From: Betaproteobacteria bacterium
Lineage (GTDB): Bacteria; Pseudomonadota; Gammaproteobacteria; Burkholderiales; Casimicrobiaceae
Reading direction: 5' to 3'
Length of the DNA: 64,000 bases
NCBI GenBank assembly: GCA_016717855.1
Contig: JADKEV010000022.1
Location: 1 to 64,000, forward strand
The notes under the pieces are model-generated. The model did no database searches, was not told the origin of the DNA, and saw only the letters and a list, made by a program, of their open reading frames with translations. The position numbers and the translations under genes are program-made. Of this stretch, positions 16,833 to 25,646 are shown one piece after another (position 1 is the first letter of the stretch; each line of letters begins with the position of its first letter).

Positions 16833-17522
16833 TCAATCCAGTGCAATGCGCAGCGCCGCGGCGGCGGCGAACGGACAGGCGATCCCCGCCATTATCAGTC
16901 CCGCGCCCAGCAGCGACAGGTGCGCATCGTACGCCATCCCCGTCTGCGCCGCCTCGATCGCGCCGGCGCCGAAGATCAGCACCGGAATCATCAGCGGCAG
17001 CACCAGCAGCGCGAGCAGCGCGGCGCCTCCGCGCACGCCCAGAGTCAGCGCCGCGCCGATCCCGCCCAGCCCGCTCAGGATCGGCGTGCCCAGCACCAGC
17101 GAGGCGACCGCAGCCAGCAGCGCGTCGGTGTCCAGCCCGAACTGCACGGCGATCAGCGGCGTGAGCAACGCCAGCGGCAGCCCCGCGGTCAGCGCATGCG
17201 CCGCCATCTTGCCTGCGACCAGCGCCGGCAGCGGCGCTCCCGACACGATCATCTGTTCCAGCGTGCCGTCCGCGAAGTCGGCCGCGAACAGCCGCGGGAA
17301 CGACAGCAGCGACGCCAGCAACGCGCAGACCCAGACGATGCCCGGCGCGATCGCCCGCAACAAGGCCGCCTCCGGTCCCACGCCCAGCGGAAACAAGCTG
17401 GTGACCAACACGAAAAAGACCAGCACCAGCGCCACGTCGGCCTTGCCGCGCGCCGCCAGCAGCAGATCGCGCCGGCACGCCCACGATAACGCCGACCATG
17501 CGCTGAGCGCTCCCCCGCTCAT
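16833..17522 (-). CDS. ccmB: Haem exporter permease CcmB
   Basis: A 229-residue hydrophobic protein with six membrane segments, the permease subunit of the CcmAB ATPase complex that releases haem-loaded CcmE. The conserved region FAADFADGTLEQMIVSGAPL is near residue 80. The ATG at 17522 overlaps the ccmA stop by four bases and the stop lies 52 bases before the chosen ccmC start. Codon use and length are ordinary for the family. Confidence 0.9.
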   Translation of the reverse strand: MSGGALSAWSALSWACRRDLLLAARGKADVALVLVFFVLVTSLFPLGVGPEAALLRAIAPGIVWVCALLASLLSFPRLFAADFADGTLEQMIVSGAPLPALVAGKMAAHALTAGLPLALLTPLIAVQFGLDTDALLAAVASLVLGTPILSGLGGIGAALTLGVRGGAALLALLVLPLMIPVLIFGAGAIEAAQTGMAYDAHLSLLGAGLIMAGIACPFAAAAALRIALD

Positions 17523-18127
17523 CCGGTGAGCGCCAGGTTCTGCGTGCGCACGACGGCGATGCCCAGCGGCTGGTGCGTCGCGATCGCCGCCGTTCCGCCC
17601 TGCTCCAGGTGCTCCGCGACCAGCGCGGCCAGCACGCTCAAGCCCTCGTCGTCCAGCGCCGCCGCCGGCTCGTCGAGCAGCCACAGCGGCCGCGTCGAGC
17701 GTGTCAGGCGGGCCAGGTGCAGGCGTTTCTTCTGTCCCTGCGACAAGCGCGCGACGGCAAGGTTGCGCTGCCGCCCGAGCCCGACATCGGCCAGCGCCGC
17801 CGGCGCGGCGCCGTCCTCGTCGGCGGCCGCCTCGCCATCGAGCTGCCAGGCCAGGCGCAGGTTCTCGGTGACGGTGAGCGTATCCTTCCACCCCGCTGCA
17901 TGCCCCAGGTACGCCCGGCTCCCGGCCAACTCGTCCCCCGCGCCGCTCCAACCGATCGTGCCGGCCGCCGGGCGGGTCAGCCCCGCGATCGCGCGCAGCA
18001 GCGTCGTCTTGCCGCTGCCGTTGGGCCCGGTGACCAGCACCAGCTCGCCCGCGCCCGCCGTAAACGACAAGCCGCGGAACAATTCCCGCGGCCCGCGCGC
18101 GCAACTCAGATTTTCGACTCTCAGCAT
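17519..18127 (-). CDS. ccmA: Haem exporter ATP-binding protein CcmA
   Basis: A 202-residue ABC ATPase: Walker A GPNGSGKTT (about 34-42), signature LSQGQ, Walker B LWLLDEPAAAL, and the CcmA-typical YLGHAAGWKDTLTVTENL region. It is the first gene of the ccmABCDEFGH series. The region just upstream holds a TATAAT -10 box at 18154-18159 and a TTGACCTTGGTCAA palindrome at 18182-18195, so the cluster is probably driven from here by an Fnr/Anr-type activator. Confidence 0.92.
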   Translation of the reverse strand: MLRVENLSCARGPRELFRGLSFTAGAGELVLVTGPNGSGKTTLLRAIAGLTRPAAGTIGWSGAGDELAGSRAYLGHAAGWKDTLTVTENLRLAWQLDGEAAADEDGAAPAALADVGLGRQRNLAVARLSQGQKKRLHLARLTRSTRPLWLLDEPAAALDDEGLSVLAALVAEHLEQGGTAAIATHQPLGIAVVRTQNLALTG

Positions 18128-18153
18128 GCCTGGACCACTATCAACAGGCCTGA

Positions 18154-18195
18154 ATTATAGCCGACGGGTTTTTCCGCTCTTTTGACCTTGGTCAA
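18154..18195 (-). promoter_or_regulatory. ccmA promoter with Fnr/Anr-type box
   Basis: On the minus strand a perfect -10 element TATAAT lies at 18159-18154, and the perfect inverted repeat TTGAC-CTTG-GTCAA covers 18182-18195. The palindrome matches the Fnr/Anr/Dnr pattern TTGAT-N4-ATCAA with a C/G instead of T/A at the inner pair. If transcription starts about seven bases after the -10 box (near 18147) the palindrome is centred at about -41.5, the classical place for a class II Fnr-type activator. No good -35 hexamer is seen, as expected for an activated promoter. The remaining gap up to 18334 shows no gene. Confidence 0.6.
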
Positions 18196-18334
18196 TACGG
18201 AACGATTGGCCGAACCCCGCCGCTTGTGTAGACTTCCCCGAATCGTGAACCGTCGCCGGCCAGCGGCCGGCGTTGTCGGTCCGGGCACGAACCGGGCGAA
18301 TCCATCACCCGGATCCATGACTCAGGGGGCAGGA

Positions 18335-19948
18335 ATGCAGACGAGCAGGGGACCATTTCGACCATTTCGACTGCTGGCCACGCTGGCGCTCGCGCTGGCC
18401 GCCGCAACCTTTGGCCTGGGGACCGCCACCGCGCAGCCCTCGAAGCGGGGCGGCACGCTGATCGTCGGCGTCGAGGGCGAGCCCGGTTCGCTGACCGCGC
18501 ACCTGGCCACGGACACCGCGGCGATGATGGTGGCCTACAACCTCTTCAACGGCCTGATCGGCCTGGACGAGAAGCTCGACCCGACGCCGGACCTGGCCGA
18601 GAAGTGGAGCGTCTCGCCGGACGGCAAGGTGTACACGTTCGAGCTGGCGAAGAACGCCAAGTGGCACGACGGCAAGCCGGTCACCGCGGACGACGCCGAA
18701 TACTCGTTCAACGAGATCATCGCCAAGGTCCATCCGCGGGCCGGGTCGTGGTGGCCCAACGTCGCGTCGGCCAAGGCGACGGGGCCGCACACGTTCGTGA
18801 TCACGCTCAAGGCGCCGTACGCGCCGTTCCTGACGCTGGTCGCCAGCGTGCTGTCCAGCGGCACGCTGGTCCTGCCCAAGCATATCTACATGGGGACCGA
18901 TCCGAAGACCAATCCGGCCAACCAGAAGCCGATCGGCAGCGGGCCCTTCAAGTTCGCGAAATGGGAGCGCGGCAGCTTCATCGAGCTCTCCCGCAACGAC
19001 GACTACTTCAAGGCCGGCAAGCCCTACCTCGACCGGCTGGTGTTCAAGATCATGCCGGACGCGTCGGCGCGGCTGCTCGCCTTCGAGCGCGGCGAGGTCG
19101 ACTTCCTGCACTGGTACATCGTCCCCTACGACCAGGTCGCCAAGCTGCGCAAGGACGCGCGCTTCCAGCTGATCGAAAAGGGCGACGCCGCGGCCACCAA
19201 CGGCCTGCTGCTGATGAACCACCGCAACCAGTACCTGAAGGACGTCCGGGTGCGCCGGGCCATCGCCTACGCGGTCGACCGCAACGACATCGTCAAGAAG
19301 GCGCTGTTCGGCGAAGCCAAGGTCGCCAAGAGCCACGTCGGCAGCGGCCTCGCCTGGATCTACACCGACAAGTTCGACTACGCGTTCGACCCGGCCAGGG
19401 CCAACCAATTGCTCGACGAGGCCGGCTTCAAGCGCGGCGCCGATGGCAAGCGCTTCGCGCTGCGCATCCACTGGGCGTCCGGCCGCGACTACGAGGGCCG
19501 GGCCGCCGAGATCATCAAGGACAACCTGCGCGCGGTCGGCATCGACGTCACGGTGCTGGTCCTCGACCGCCCGTCGTTCATCGACAAGGTCTTCCGCAAC
19601 TGGGACTTCGACCTGGCCAACCAGCTTTTCACCACCGGCCCGGACCCGAGCATCAGCGTCACGCCCCGCTATCACACCAACCAGATCAAGAAGGCGCCGT
19701 TCGTCAACGGGATGGGCTACACGAATCCGGAAGTCGACAAGCTGTTCGACGCCGAATTCACCGAGGTCGACCGGACCAAGCGCGCCGCGATGTGGCGCGC
19801 GATCCAGCAGCACCTGATGGCCGACCTGCCGGCGCTGCCGCTGTTCGAAGTCCCGCCCATCCATGCGGCATCCGCGAAGTACCGCGACATCGTGACGGGC
19901 TCCCAAGGCTACATCGAGAGCCGCGAAAACGCGTACATGGTGCGCTGA
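18335..19948 (+). CDS. Peptide ABC transporter substrate-binding protein (DppA/OppA-like, SBP family 5)
   Basis: A 537-residue periplasmic binding protein of solute-binding family 5. The ATG at 18335 is preceded by AGGGGG and starts a long signal peptide (MQTSRGPFRPFRLLATLAL, cleavage after TATA-Q). The mature protein opens KRGGTLIVGVEGEPGSL, and the family motifs AEKWSVSPDGKVYTFEL and KWHDGKPVTADDAEYSF follow. It is the first gene of an operon with two permeases, two ATPases and an M19 dipeptidase, so dipeptides or related short peptides are the likely ligands; glutathione or nickel-peptide substrates are alternatives. Confidence 0.88.
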   Translation: MQTSRGPFRPFRLLATLALALAAATFGLGTATAQPSKRGGTLIVGVEGEPGSLTAHLATDTAAMMVAYNLFNGLIGLDEKLDPTPDLAEKWSVSPDGKVYTFELAKNAKWHDGKPVTADDAEYSFNEIIAKVHPRAGSWWPNVASAKATGPHTFVITLKAPYAPFLTLVASVLSSGTLVLPKHIYMGTDPKTNPANQKPIGSGPFKFAKWERGSFIELSRNDDYFKAGKPYLDRLVFKIMPDASARLLAFERGEVDFLHWYIVPYDQVAKLRKDARFQLIEKGDAAATNGLLLMNHRNQYLKDVRVRRAIAYAVDRNDIVKKALFGEAKVAKSHVGSGLAWIYTDKFDYAFDPARANQLLDEAGFKRGADGKRFALRIHWASGRDYEGRAAEIIKDNLRAVGIDVTVLVLDRPSFIDKVFRNWDFDLANQLFTTGPDPSISVTPRYHTNQIKKAPFVNGMGYTNPEVDKLFDAEFTEVDRTKRAAMWRAIQQHLMADLPALPLFEVPPIHAASAKYRDIVTGSQGYIESRENAYMVR

Positions 19949-20043
19949 ACGTGCCGCGGCGCCGATGAATCCGGGCCAGGTCGCCCCCCCGGCCCCTGTC
20001 CGCGCGGCCAGTGCCGCCAAGGGCTTCGCGCGACCATGACACC

Positions 20044-21027
20044 GTGAGCCTGCGACCGTCCCTGCTGCTGTACGTCGCGCGCCGCCTGTTGCAGGCGGTG
20101 CCGCTGGTCTTTGTCATCATCCTGATCAATTTCTTCCTGATCCACGCGGCGCCGGGCGACCCGGTCGATTTCCTGGTCGGCACGATGGAAGCGACGCCGG
20201 AGTACCTGGAAGGCCTGCGGCGCGAGTTCGGGCTCGACCAGCCGCTGCCGGTCCAGCTCTGGCGCTACGTCTCGAAGATCGCGGTGCTCGACATGGGCTA
20301 CTCGCTGCGCTTCCGCCAGCCGGTGTTCGAACTGATCATGTCGCGGCTGCCGGCGACGCTGCTCCTGATGGGCACGGCGCTGGTGGTGAGCAGCATCGTC
20401 GGCATCCTGCTGGGCGTCGCCGCCGCGCGCCGGCCGCACACGGCGACCGACCACGCGGCGACCTTCGTGGCGCTCGCCGGCTACTCGATGCCGGTGTTCT
20501 GGCTGGGCCAGCTGCTGCTGATCGCGTTTTCGCTGCACCTGAACTGGTTCCCGACGCAGGGCATGTACGACCTGCGCGCACCCAGCGACGGCTGGGGCCG
20601 CATCGTCGACGTCGCGCACCACCTGGTGCTGCCCGCGCTGACCTACAGCGTCTACCACCTGGCGCTGGTCTACCGGCTGATGCGGGTGAAGATGCAGGAG
20701 ACCCTCGCCCTCGACTACGTGACCACCGCCCGCGCCAAGGGCGTGCCGGAACGGCGGGTGGTCTACGTCCACGCGCTGCGCAACGCGGTGCTGCCCATCG
20801 TCACCGTGATCGGCCTGAACTTCGGCTTCATGCTGGCCGGTTCGGTGCTCACCGAGACCGTGTTCGCCTGGCCGGGCATGGGCCGGCTGCTCTACGAGGG
20901 AATACAGGGGCGCGACTATCCGGTGCTGATGGGCCTGTTCACCTGCCTGTCGGTGATGGTCATCCTGGTCAACATCATCACCGACGTGGTCTACGCGGTG
21001 ATCGATCCGCGGGTCGTCTACCGATGA
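20044..21027 (+). CDS. dppB: Peptide ABC transporter permease DppB
   Basis: A 327-residue inner-membrane permease with six helices. It opens LRPSLLLYVARRLLQAVPLVFVI and carries the coupling motif DYVTTARAKGVPERRV (about 235-250) with NAVLPIVTVIGLNFG after it, typical of DppB. Two GTG codons are possible, at 20011 and 20044; the second gives a normal N-terminus, but neither has a convincing ribosome site, so the start is uncertain. The stop overlaps the dppC start by four bases. Confidence 0.88.
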   Translation: MSLRPSLLLYVARRLLQAVPLVFVIILINFFLIHAAPGDPVDFLVGTMEATPEYLEGLRREFGLDQPLPVQLWRYVSKIAVLDMGYSLRFRQPVFELIMSRLPATLLLMGTALVVSSIVGILLGVAAARRPHTATDHAATFVALAGYSMPVFWLGQLLLIAFSLHLNWFPTQGMYDLRAPSDGWGRIVDVAHHLVLPALTYSVYHLALVYRLMRVKMQETLALDYVTTARAKGVPERRVVYVHALRNAVLPIVTVIGLNFGFMLAGSVLTETVFAWPGMGRLLYEGIQGRDYPVLMGLFTCLSVMVILVNIITDVVYAVIDPRVVYR

Positions 21028-21881
21028 GCGCCGCCACCGATCTGCCGGCAGCCCCCACCCGCTGGCGCATCTTCGCCCGCGGCAAGGGCGCCATCGCGGG
21101 CGCCGCGATACTGGTCGTGCTGTTGCTGCTGGCGCTGGCCGGCTCGGTGGTCGCACCCTTCGATCCGGACAAGGTGGGCGCCGGCGCCACGATGGCGATG
21201 CCGGGCGGCACGCACTGGATGGGCACCGACGAGCTGGGCCGCGACGTGTTCAGCCGGATCCTCATCGGGATCAAGGTGTCGCTGCTGGTGGGCCTGGGCG
21301 CCGCGGCGGTGTCGACCGGGCTGGGCGTGGTCGTCGGCGGCGTCGCCGGCTTCTCCGGCGGCCTGATCGACGACGCGCTGATGCGCATCACCGAAGTCTT
21401 CCAGGTCATTCCGCGCTTCTTCCTCGCCGTGCTGCTGGTGGCGTTCTTCGGCGCGAGCATCGTCAACATCATCGCGGCGATCGCGATACTCAGCTGGCCC
21501 GAGGTCGCGCGCATCGTGCGCGCCGAGTTCCTGAGCCTGCGCTCGCGCCAGTTCGTCGATGCCGCGCGCGTTGCCGGCGCGTCGGTCGGGACGCTGATCT
21601 TCGTCGAGATCCTGCCCAACGCGCTGGGTCCCGTGGTCGTCAACGCGACGCTGCAGGTCGGGCAGGCGATGCTGCTGGAGGCGGGCCTGAGCTACCTGGG
21701 CCTCGGCGACCCCAGCCAGATCAGCCTCGGACTGATGCTGCACCAGGCGCAGCAGATCATGCGCGCCGCCTGGTGGACCACGGCCTTTCCCGGCGCGATG
21801 ATCTTCCTCGCGGTGCTGAGCCTGAACCTGGTCGGCGATGGCCTGAACGACGTGCTCAACCCGCGATCGCGGGGGCGGTGA
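21024..21881 (+). CDS. dppC: Peptide ABC transporter permease DppC
   Basis: A 285-residue inner-membrane permease. The family's N-terminal pattern (basic FARGKGAIAGAAILV helix, then HWMGTDELGRDVFSRILIG) is complete, and the coupling loop RSRQFVDAARVAGASVGTLI lies near residue 175. The ATG at 21024 overlaps the dppB stop (ATGA). It pairs with DppB to form the channel. Confidence 0.9.
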   Translation: MSAATDLPAAPTRWRIFARGKGAIAGAAILVVLLLLALAGSVVAPFDPDKVGAGATMAMPGGTHWMGTDELGRDVFSRILIGIKVSLLVGLGAAAVSTGLGVVVGGVAGFSGGLIDDALMRITEVFQVIPRFFLAVLLVAFFGASIVNIIAAIAILSWPEVARIVRAEFLSLRSRQFVDAARVAGASVGTLIFVEILPNALGPVVVNATLQVGQAMLLEAGLSYLGLGDPSQISLGLMLHQAQQIMRAAWWTTAFPGAMIFLAVLSLNLVGDGLNDVLNPRSRGR

Positions 21882-21883
21882 CC

Positions 21884-22861
21884 ATGGACGCGCCACTGCT
21901 CCAGGTCGAGGGCCTGACCACGCACCTGTTCACCGATGCGGGAACGGTGCGCGCGGTCGAAGGCGTGTCACTCACGATCGGCCGCGGCGAGGCGGTGGCG
22001 CTGGTCGGCGAATCGGGCTGCGGCAAGAGCATGACCGCGCTGTCGCTGATGCGGCTGGTGCGCCCGCCCGGACGGATCCTCGGCGGGCGCGTCGAGTTCG
22101 AGGGCAGGAACCTGCTCGACCTGCGCGAAGAGGAGATGCGCCGGCTGCGCGGCGGCGACATCGCGATGATCTTCCAGGATCCGATGACGTTCCTCAACCC
22201 GCTGATGCGGGTGGGCGACCAGATCGCGGAGGCGGTGCGGCTGCACCAGGGGCTGGACTCACGCGCGGCCTGGCGCGCGGCGCTCGCCGCGCTGGAACTC
22301 GTGCGCATCCCGGCGCCGGACTCGGTGATCGAGTACTACCCGCATCAGTTGAGCGGCGGCATGCGCCAGCGCGTGCTGATCGCGATGGCGATCTCCTCGC
22401 GCCCGTCGCTGCTGATCGCCGACGAGCCGACGACGGCGCTCGACGTGACCGTGCAGGCGCAGATCATGGAACTGCTGGGCGACATCCGCCGCGAACTCGG
22501 CAGCGCGATGCTCCTGATCACGCACGACCTGGGGCTCGTCGCCGAGTACTGCGACCGGATCTACGTGATGTACGCGGGTCAGATCGTCGAGGAGGCGGAC
22601 GTCGGGCCGTTGTTCGCCTCGCCCCAGCATCCGTACACCCGGGCGCTGCTCAAGTCGACGCTCGGTCCCGACGCGCGGGTCGATGCGTTCGAATCGATCA
22701 GCGGCCAGCCGCCGGACCTGGCGCGCCCGCCCGCCGGTTGCCGCTTCCATCCCCGCTGTCCCGAAGCGCTCGCCCGCTGCGCGCACGACGAGCCGCCGGT
22801 GATCCGGCCGGCCGCGGGGCGGCAGGCGCGCTGCTGGCTGCTCGCGCAGGACGCCGCATGA
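21884..22861 (+). CDS. dppD: Peptide ABC transporter ATP-binding protein DppD
   Basis: A 325-residue ABC ATPase of the oligopeptide group: Walker A GESGCGKS (about 43-50), signature LSGGMRQR, Walker B LLIADEPTTALD, and the C-terminal oligopeptide-transporter domain with GCRFHPRCPEALARC, the cysteine-rich loop that in relatives binds an iron-sulfur cluster. The ATG at 21884 lies two bases after the dppC stop. It forms the ATPase dimer with DppF. Confidence 0.9.
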   Translation: MDAPLLQVEGLTTHLFTDAGTVRAVEGVSLTIGRGEAVALVGESGCGKSMTALSLMRLVRPPGRILGGRVEFEGRNLLDLREEEMRRLRGGDIAMIFQDPMTFLNPLMRVGDQIAEAVRLHQGLDSRAAWRAALAALELVRIPAPDSVIEYYPHQLSGGMRQRVLIAMAISSRPSLLIADEPTTALDVTVQAQIMELLGDIRRELGSAMLLITHDLGLVAEYCDRIYVMYAGQIVEEADVGPLFASPQHPYTRALLKSTLGPDARVDAFESISGQPPDLARPPAGCRFHPRCPEALARCAHDEPPVIRPAAGRQARCWLLAQDAA

Positions 22862-23886
22862 GCGCGCTGCTCGAAGTCCGCGATCTCCAGGTCCACTTCC
22901 CGATCGGCGCGCGCCTCCTGCGCCCGCCGGCCGGGGTGGTGCGCGCGGTCGATGGCGTGTCGCTCTCGATTGCCGAAGGCGAGGTCCTCGCCGTAGTCGG
23001 CGAAAGCGGCTGCGGCAAGACCACGCTGGCGCGCGCCGTGCTGGGCCTCACCAAACCAACCGGCGGGGTGATCCGCTTCCGCGGCGGCGACGTCGCGCTG
23101 CAATCGACCGCGGAGCGCAATGCCTACTACCGGCAGGTCCAGATGGTGTTCCAGGATCCGTTCGACTCGCTCAATCCGCGCAAAACCGTGCTGCAGACGC
23201 TGGCGCAGCCGCTGCGCATCCACAGCATCGTGCCGGCCGGCGAGTTTCGCGCCGAGGCCACGCGGCTGCTCGAACTGGTCGGCCTCAGCCCCGCGGCGCT
23301 GTACCTGGACCGCTATCCGCACCAGTTTTCGGGCGGCCAGCGGCAGCGGATCTGCATCGCGCGCGCGCTCGCGGTGCGGCCCAGCCTGATCGTCGCCGAC
23401 GAGCCTGTCTCGGCGCTGGACATTTCGATCCGCGCCCAGATCCTGACGCTGCTGCGGCGGCTGCAGCAGGAACTCGGGCTGTCGTACCTGTTCATCACCC
23501 ACGACCTGGGTGTCGTGCGCTCGCTCTGCGACCGCGTGGTCGTCATGTACCTGGGCCGGGTCGTCGAGGAAGGGCGGACCGAAGACATCTTCGCCGGCCC
23601 GCGCCATCCGTACACCAACGCGCTGCTGGCCGCGTGCCCGCTGCCCGATCCGGTGCGCGCGCGGGCGCGCAAGCGCGCGACGCTGACCGGCGACGTCCCC
23701 TCGCCGGTCAACCCGCCCTCGGGTTGCCGCTTTCATCCGCGCTGCCCGGTCGCCCGCGAGATCTGCGGCCGCGACGAGCCGGCGGCGCGGGAGTTCGGCC
23801 CGGGACACCGTTCGGCGTGTCACTTCGCCGCCGAGGCGGACACCTGGGAGCGGCCGGCGTGGCAGCTCGCCGTCACCGCAGAATGA
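22858..23886 (+). CDS. dppF: Peptide ABC transporter ATP-binding protein DppF
   Basis: A 342-residue ABC ATPase with Walker A GESGCGKTT (about 50-58), signature FSGGQRQRI, Walker B LIVADEPVSALD and the C-terminal GCRFHPRCPVAREIC loop. The 13 or so residues IGARLLRPPAGVVRA form the usual DppF insert before the first ATP motif. Its ATG overlaps the dppD stop by four bases. An ATG at 23883 overlaps its own stop, but the next gene is better started at 23916. Confidence 0.9.
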   Translation: MSALLEVRDLQVHFPIGARLLRPPAGVVRAVDGVSLSIAEGEVLAVVGESGCGKTTLARAVLGLTKPTGGVIRFRGGDVALQSTAERNAYYRQVQMVFQDPFDSLNPRKTVLQTLAQPLRIHSIVPAGEFRAEATRLLELVGLSPAALYLDRYPHQFSGGQRQRICIARALAVRPSLIVADEPVSALDISIRAQILTLLRRLQQELGLSYLFITHDLGVVRSLCDRVVVMYLGRVVEEGRTEDIFAGPRHPYTNALLAACPLPDPVRARARKRATLTGDVPSPVNPPSGCRFHPRCPVAREICGRDEPAAREFGPGHRSACHFAAEADTWERPAWQLAVTAE

Positions 23887-23915
23887 CCAACTTTCCTCAA
23901 CCGAAGGAGACTCCG

Positions 23916-24950
23916 ATGCCCACAGTAGTAGCCAAGCCCAAGGCGGACATCCGCGCCGATACGAAGACCCTCGCGTTCCACCGCAAGACCCTGATCTTCG
24001 ACTGCCTGTCGCTGTACTACATGCTCGACGAGCCGTACGCCGAGCGCGCGCTCGAAGGTGGCGTCAACGTGACCAACGTCACCTTCGGCACAGAAGGCAC
24101 CTGGGACCAGATGTGCGCGAGCATGGAGACGGGGCTGGAGAAGATCGAGAAAAGCGCGGTGCTCACACTCGCGACGACGAGCGACGACATCATGCGCGCG
24201 CAGAAGGCGGGCAAGCTGGCCGTAATCATGGGCACGCAAGGCTCGATGATGGTCGACCGCGACCTGTACCGGCTGGACATCATGGTGCGGCTGGGGCTGC
24301 GCATCTTCGGGCTCGCCTACACCGGCGGCACGCTGTACGCCGACGGCTGCGGCGAACTGCGCGACGCGGGCGTGTCGTTCCTCGGGCGCGAGCTGATCGA
24401 CGCGGTGAACCGGCTGCCGCTGCTGCTCGACCTGTCGCACTGCGGCCACCGCACGCGCGCCGAGGCGACCGCACTGGCGCGGGCGCCGGTGTGCACCCAC
24501 TCGAACGCGTACGGGCACAACCCGAACGACCGCAACACGAAGGACGAGACGGTGCAGGCCATCGTCGCCAAGGGCGGGGCGATTGGTGTTTGCGGGCTGC
24601 CCAAGTCGGTCAAGCCCTCCAATGCGACGGTCGAGGACATGCTCGACCACTGCGACTATTTCAGGAAGCTGGTCGGCGACCGGCATGTCGGCATCGGCCT
24701 CGACTTCGTCGAAGCGTACAAGGCCGACGGCAAGATCCTGCCGGACTCGCGGCGCTGGCGCACCTACCGGCCGGACGTGTTCGGAACGGTCGACGAATTC
24801 CTGACCCAGGAGTATCCGAAGGGCCTGTCCACGGTCCTGGAATTGCCGAACTACACGCAGGGCCTGTTCGACCGCGGGTACACCGAGGAACAGGTCGCGG
24901 GGCAGTTGGGCGGGAACTGGCTGCGGGTGTTCAAGGACAAGATCGGGTGA
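23916..24950 (+). CDS. M19 membrane dipeptidase-family protein, metal site incomplete
   Basis: A 344-residue member of the renal dipeptidase (M19) family, last gene of the dipeptide transporter operon. The ATG at 23916 has GAAGGAG seven bases upstream. Family motifs are clear in the middle and end: DLSHCG with His175, CTHSNAYGHNPNDRN with His195, HVGIGLDF, and GYTEEQVAGQLGGNWLRVF near the C-terminus. The N-terminal H-x-D metal motif (usually DGHND) is replaced by IFDCLSLYY at about 27-35, so one metal site may be lost or altered. No signal peptide is seen, which suggests hydrolysis of imported dipeptides in the cytoplasm. A changed substrate range is also possible. Confidence 0.8.
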   Translation: MPTVVAKPKADIRADTKTLAFHRKTLIFDCLSLYYMLDEPYAERALEGGVNVTNVTFGTEGTWDQMCASMETGLEKIEKSAVLTLATTSDDIMRAQKAGKLAVIMGTQGSMMVDRDLYRLDIMVRLGLRIFGLAYTGGTLYADGCGELRDAGVSFLGRELIDAVNRLPLLLDLSHCGHRTRAEATALARAPVCTHSNAYGHNPNDRNTKDETVQAIVAKGGAIGVCGLPKSVKPSNATVEDMLDHCDYFRKLVGDRHVGIGLDFVEAYKADGKILPDSRRWRTYRPDVFGTVDEFLTQEYPKGLSTVLELPNYTQGLFDRGYTEEQVAGQLGGNWLRVFKDKIG

Positions 24951-25646
24951 CGACGGCGGCAGACACACGCTGGGGCGCGATTTCTGTGGTAGTTCTCTGG
25001 CAAAATGTTAGGGGTTGCGAAAGGGTACTGTGGGTTGATTCGAAGGTTTTGTACATGAACGCAGGTTGGAGCCGCACTTAAGGACGCCGGCAAGACCATG
25101 TACAAATTAGTTGCCGGATCAATTGGCGCAGAGGCGCAACGCGCGGGACTGTTGACCCCGGAGAGAATAGAGCGCGCCGAAGAATTGGTGGCCGAACGCA
25201 TGAGCGGCGCCGCTGCCGCCCATGACACTGAGGAAACCGGCAAAAGGGGCGCGGCTGTATACCAACCCGGATTGTTGTGGGGGCACGCGGACAGTTGATC
25301 GGCAAGACGGGCATCAAATCACGAGCAGCATGCCGCTACGCCGAGTTGCAAGCGTATTTACCCGCGCCAATTCGCGCACAATGGGCGGCGCGCTCTGACC
25401 GTAAGTGCCTTTGCTGGTAACGATGACGCCAACGACACACCACCACAAACCACCCGACTTGATGTCCGGCGATGTCCACCTGTCATACGCAAATCTGAGG
25501 CTTTGGCAGAGCGTGCTCTGTCTGCGATCTATGCTGCGGCGAATGAGCGTTTACCCGTGGTGCGTCCTCCATTCATGCTGAACCACACGGCGGGCCTGTT
25601 CAACCGTGGGTAAGCGCGGATGGGAAGAATGCAATGCCAGAGGTGA
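24951..25646. other. Gene-poor spacer with remnants of older coding DNA
   Basis: About 700 bases with visibly lower GC than the flanks. It holds a weak 66-codon reading at 25098-25298 (opening MYKLVAGSIGAEAQRAGLL) that uses rare codons such as TTA, ATA and AGA and matches nothing I know. A second open stretch, about 25340-25613, lacks a start codon and ends NHTAGLFNRG-stop. That last peptide resembles NYTQGLFDRG in the upstream dipeptidase, 25 of 30 bases being identical between 25581-25610 and 24849-24878. The spacer therefore looks like a scar containing a fragment of a second M19 gene and other foreign DNA. Confidence 0.45.
25098..25298 (+). CDS. Doubtful short hypothetical protein
   Basis: A 66-codon reading from ATG at 25098 to TGA at 25298. 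The first half (AEAQRAGLLTPERIERAEELVAERM) could form an amphipathic helix; the rest is low in structure. There is no clear ribosome site, codon use differs from neighbouring genes, and no family is recognised. It may be a remnant rather than a working gene. Confidence 0.25.
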   Translation: MYKLVAGSIGAEAQRAGLLTPERIERAEELVAERMSGAAAAHDTEETGKRGAAVYQPGLLWGHADS

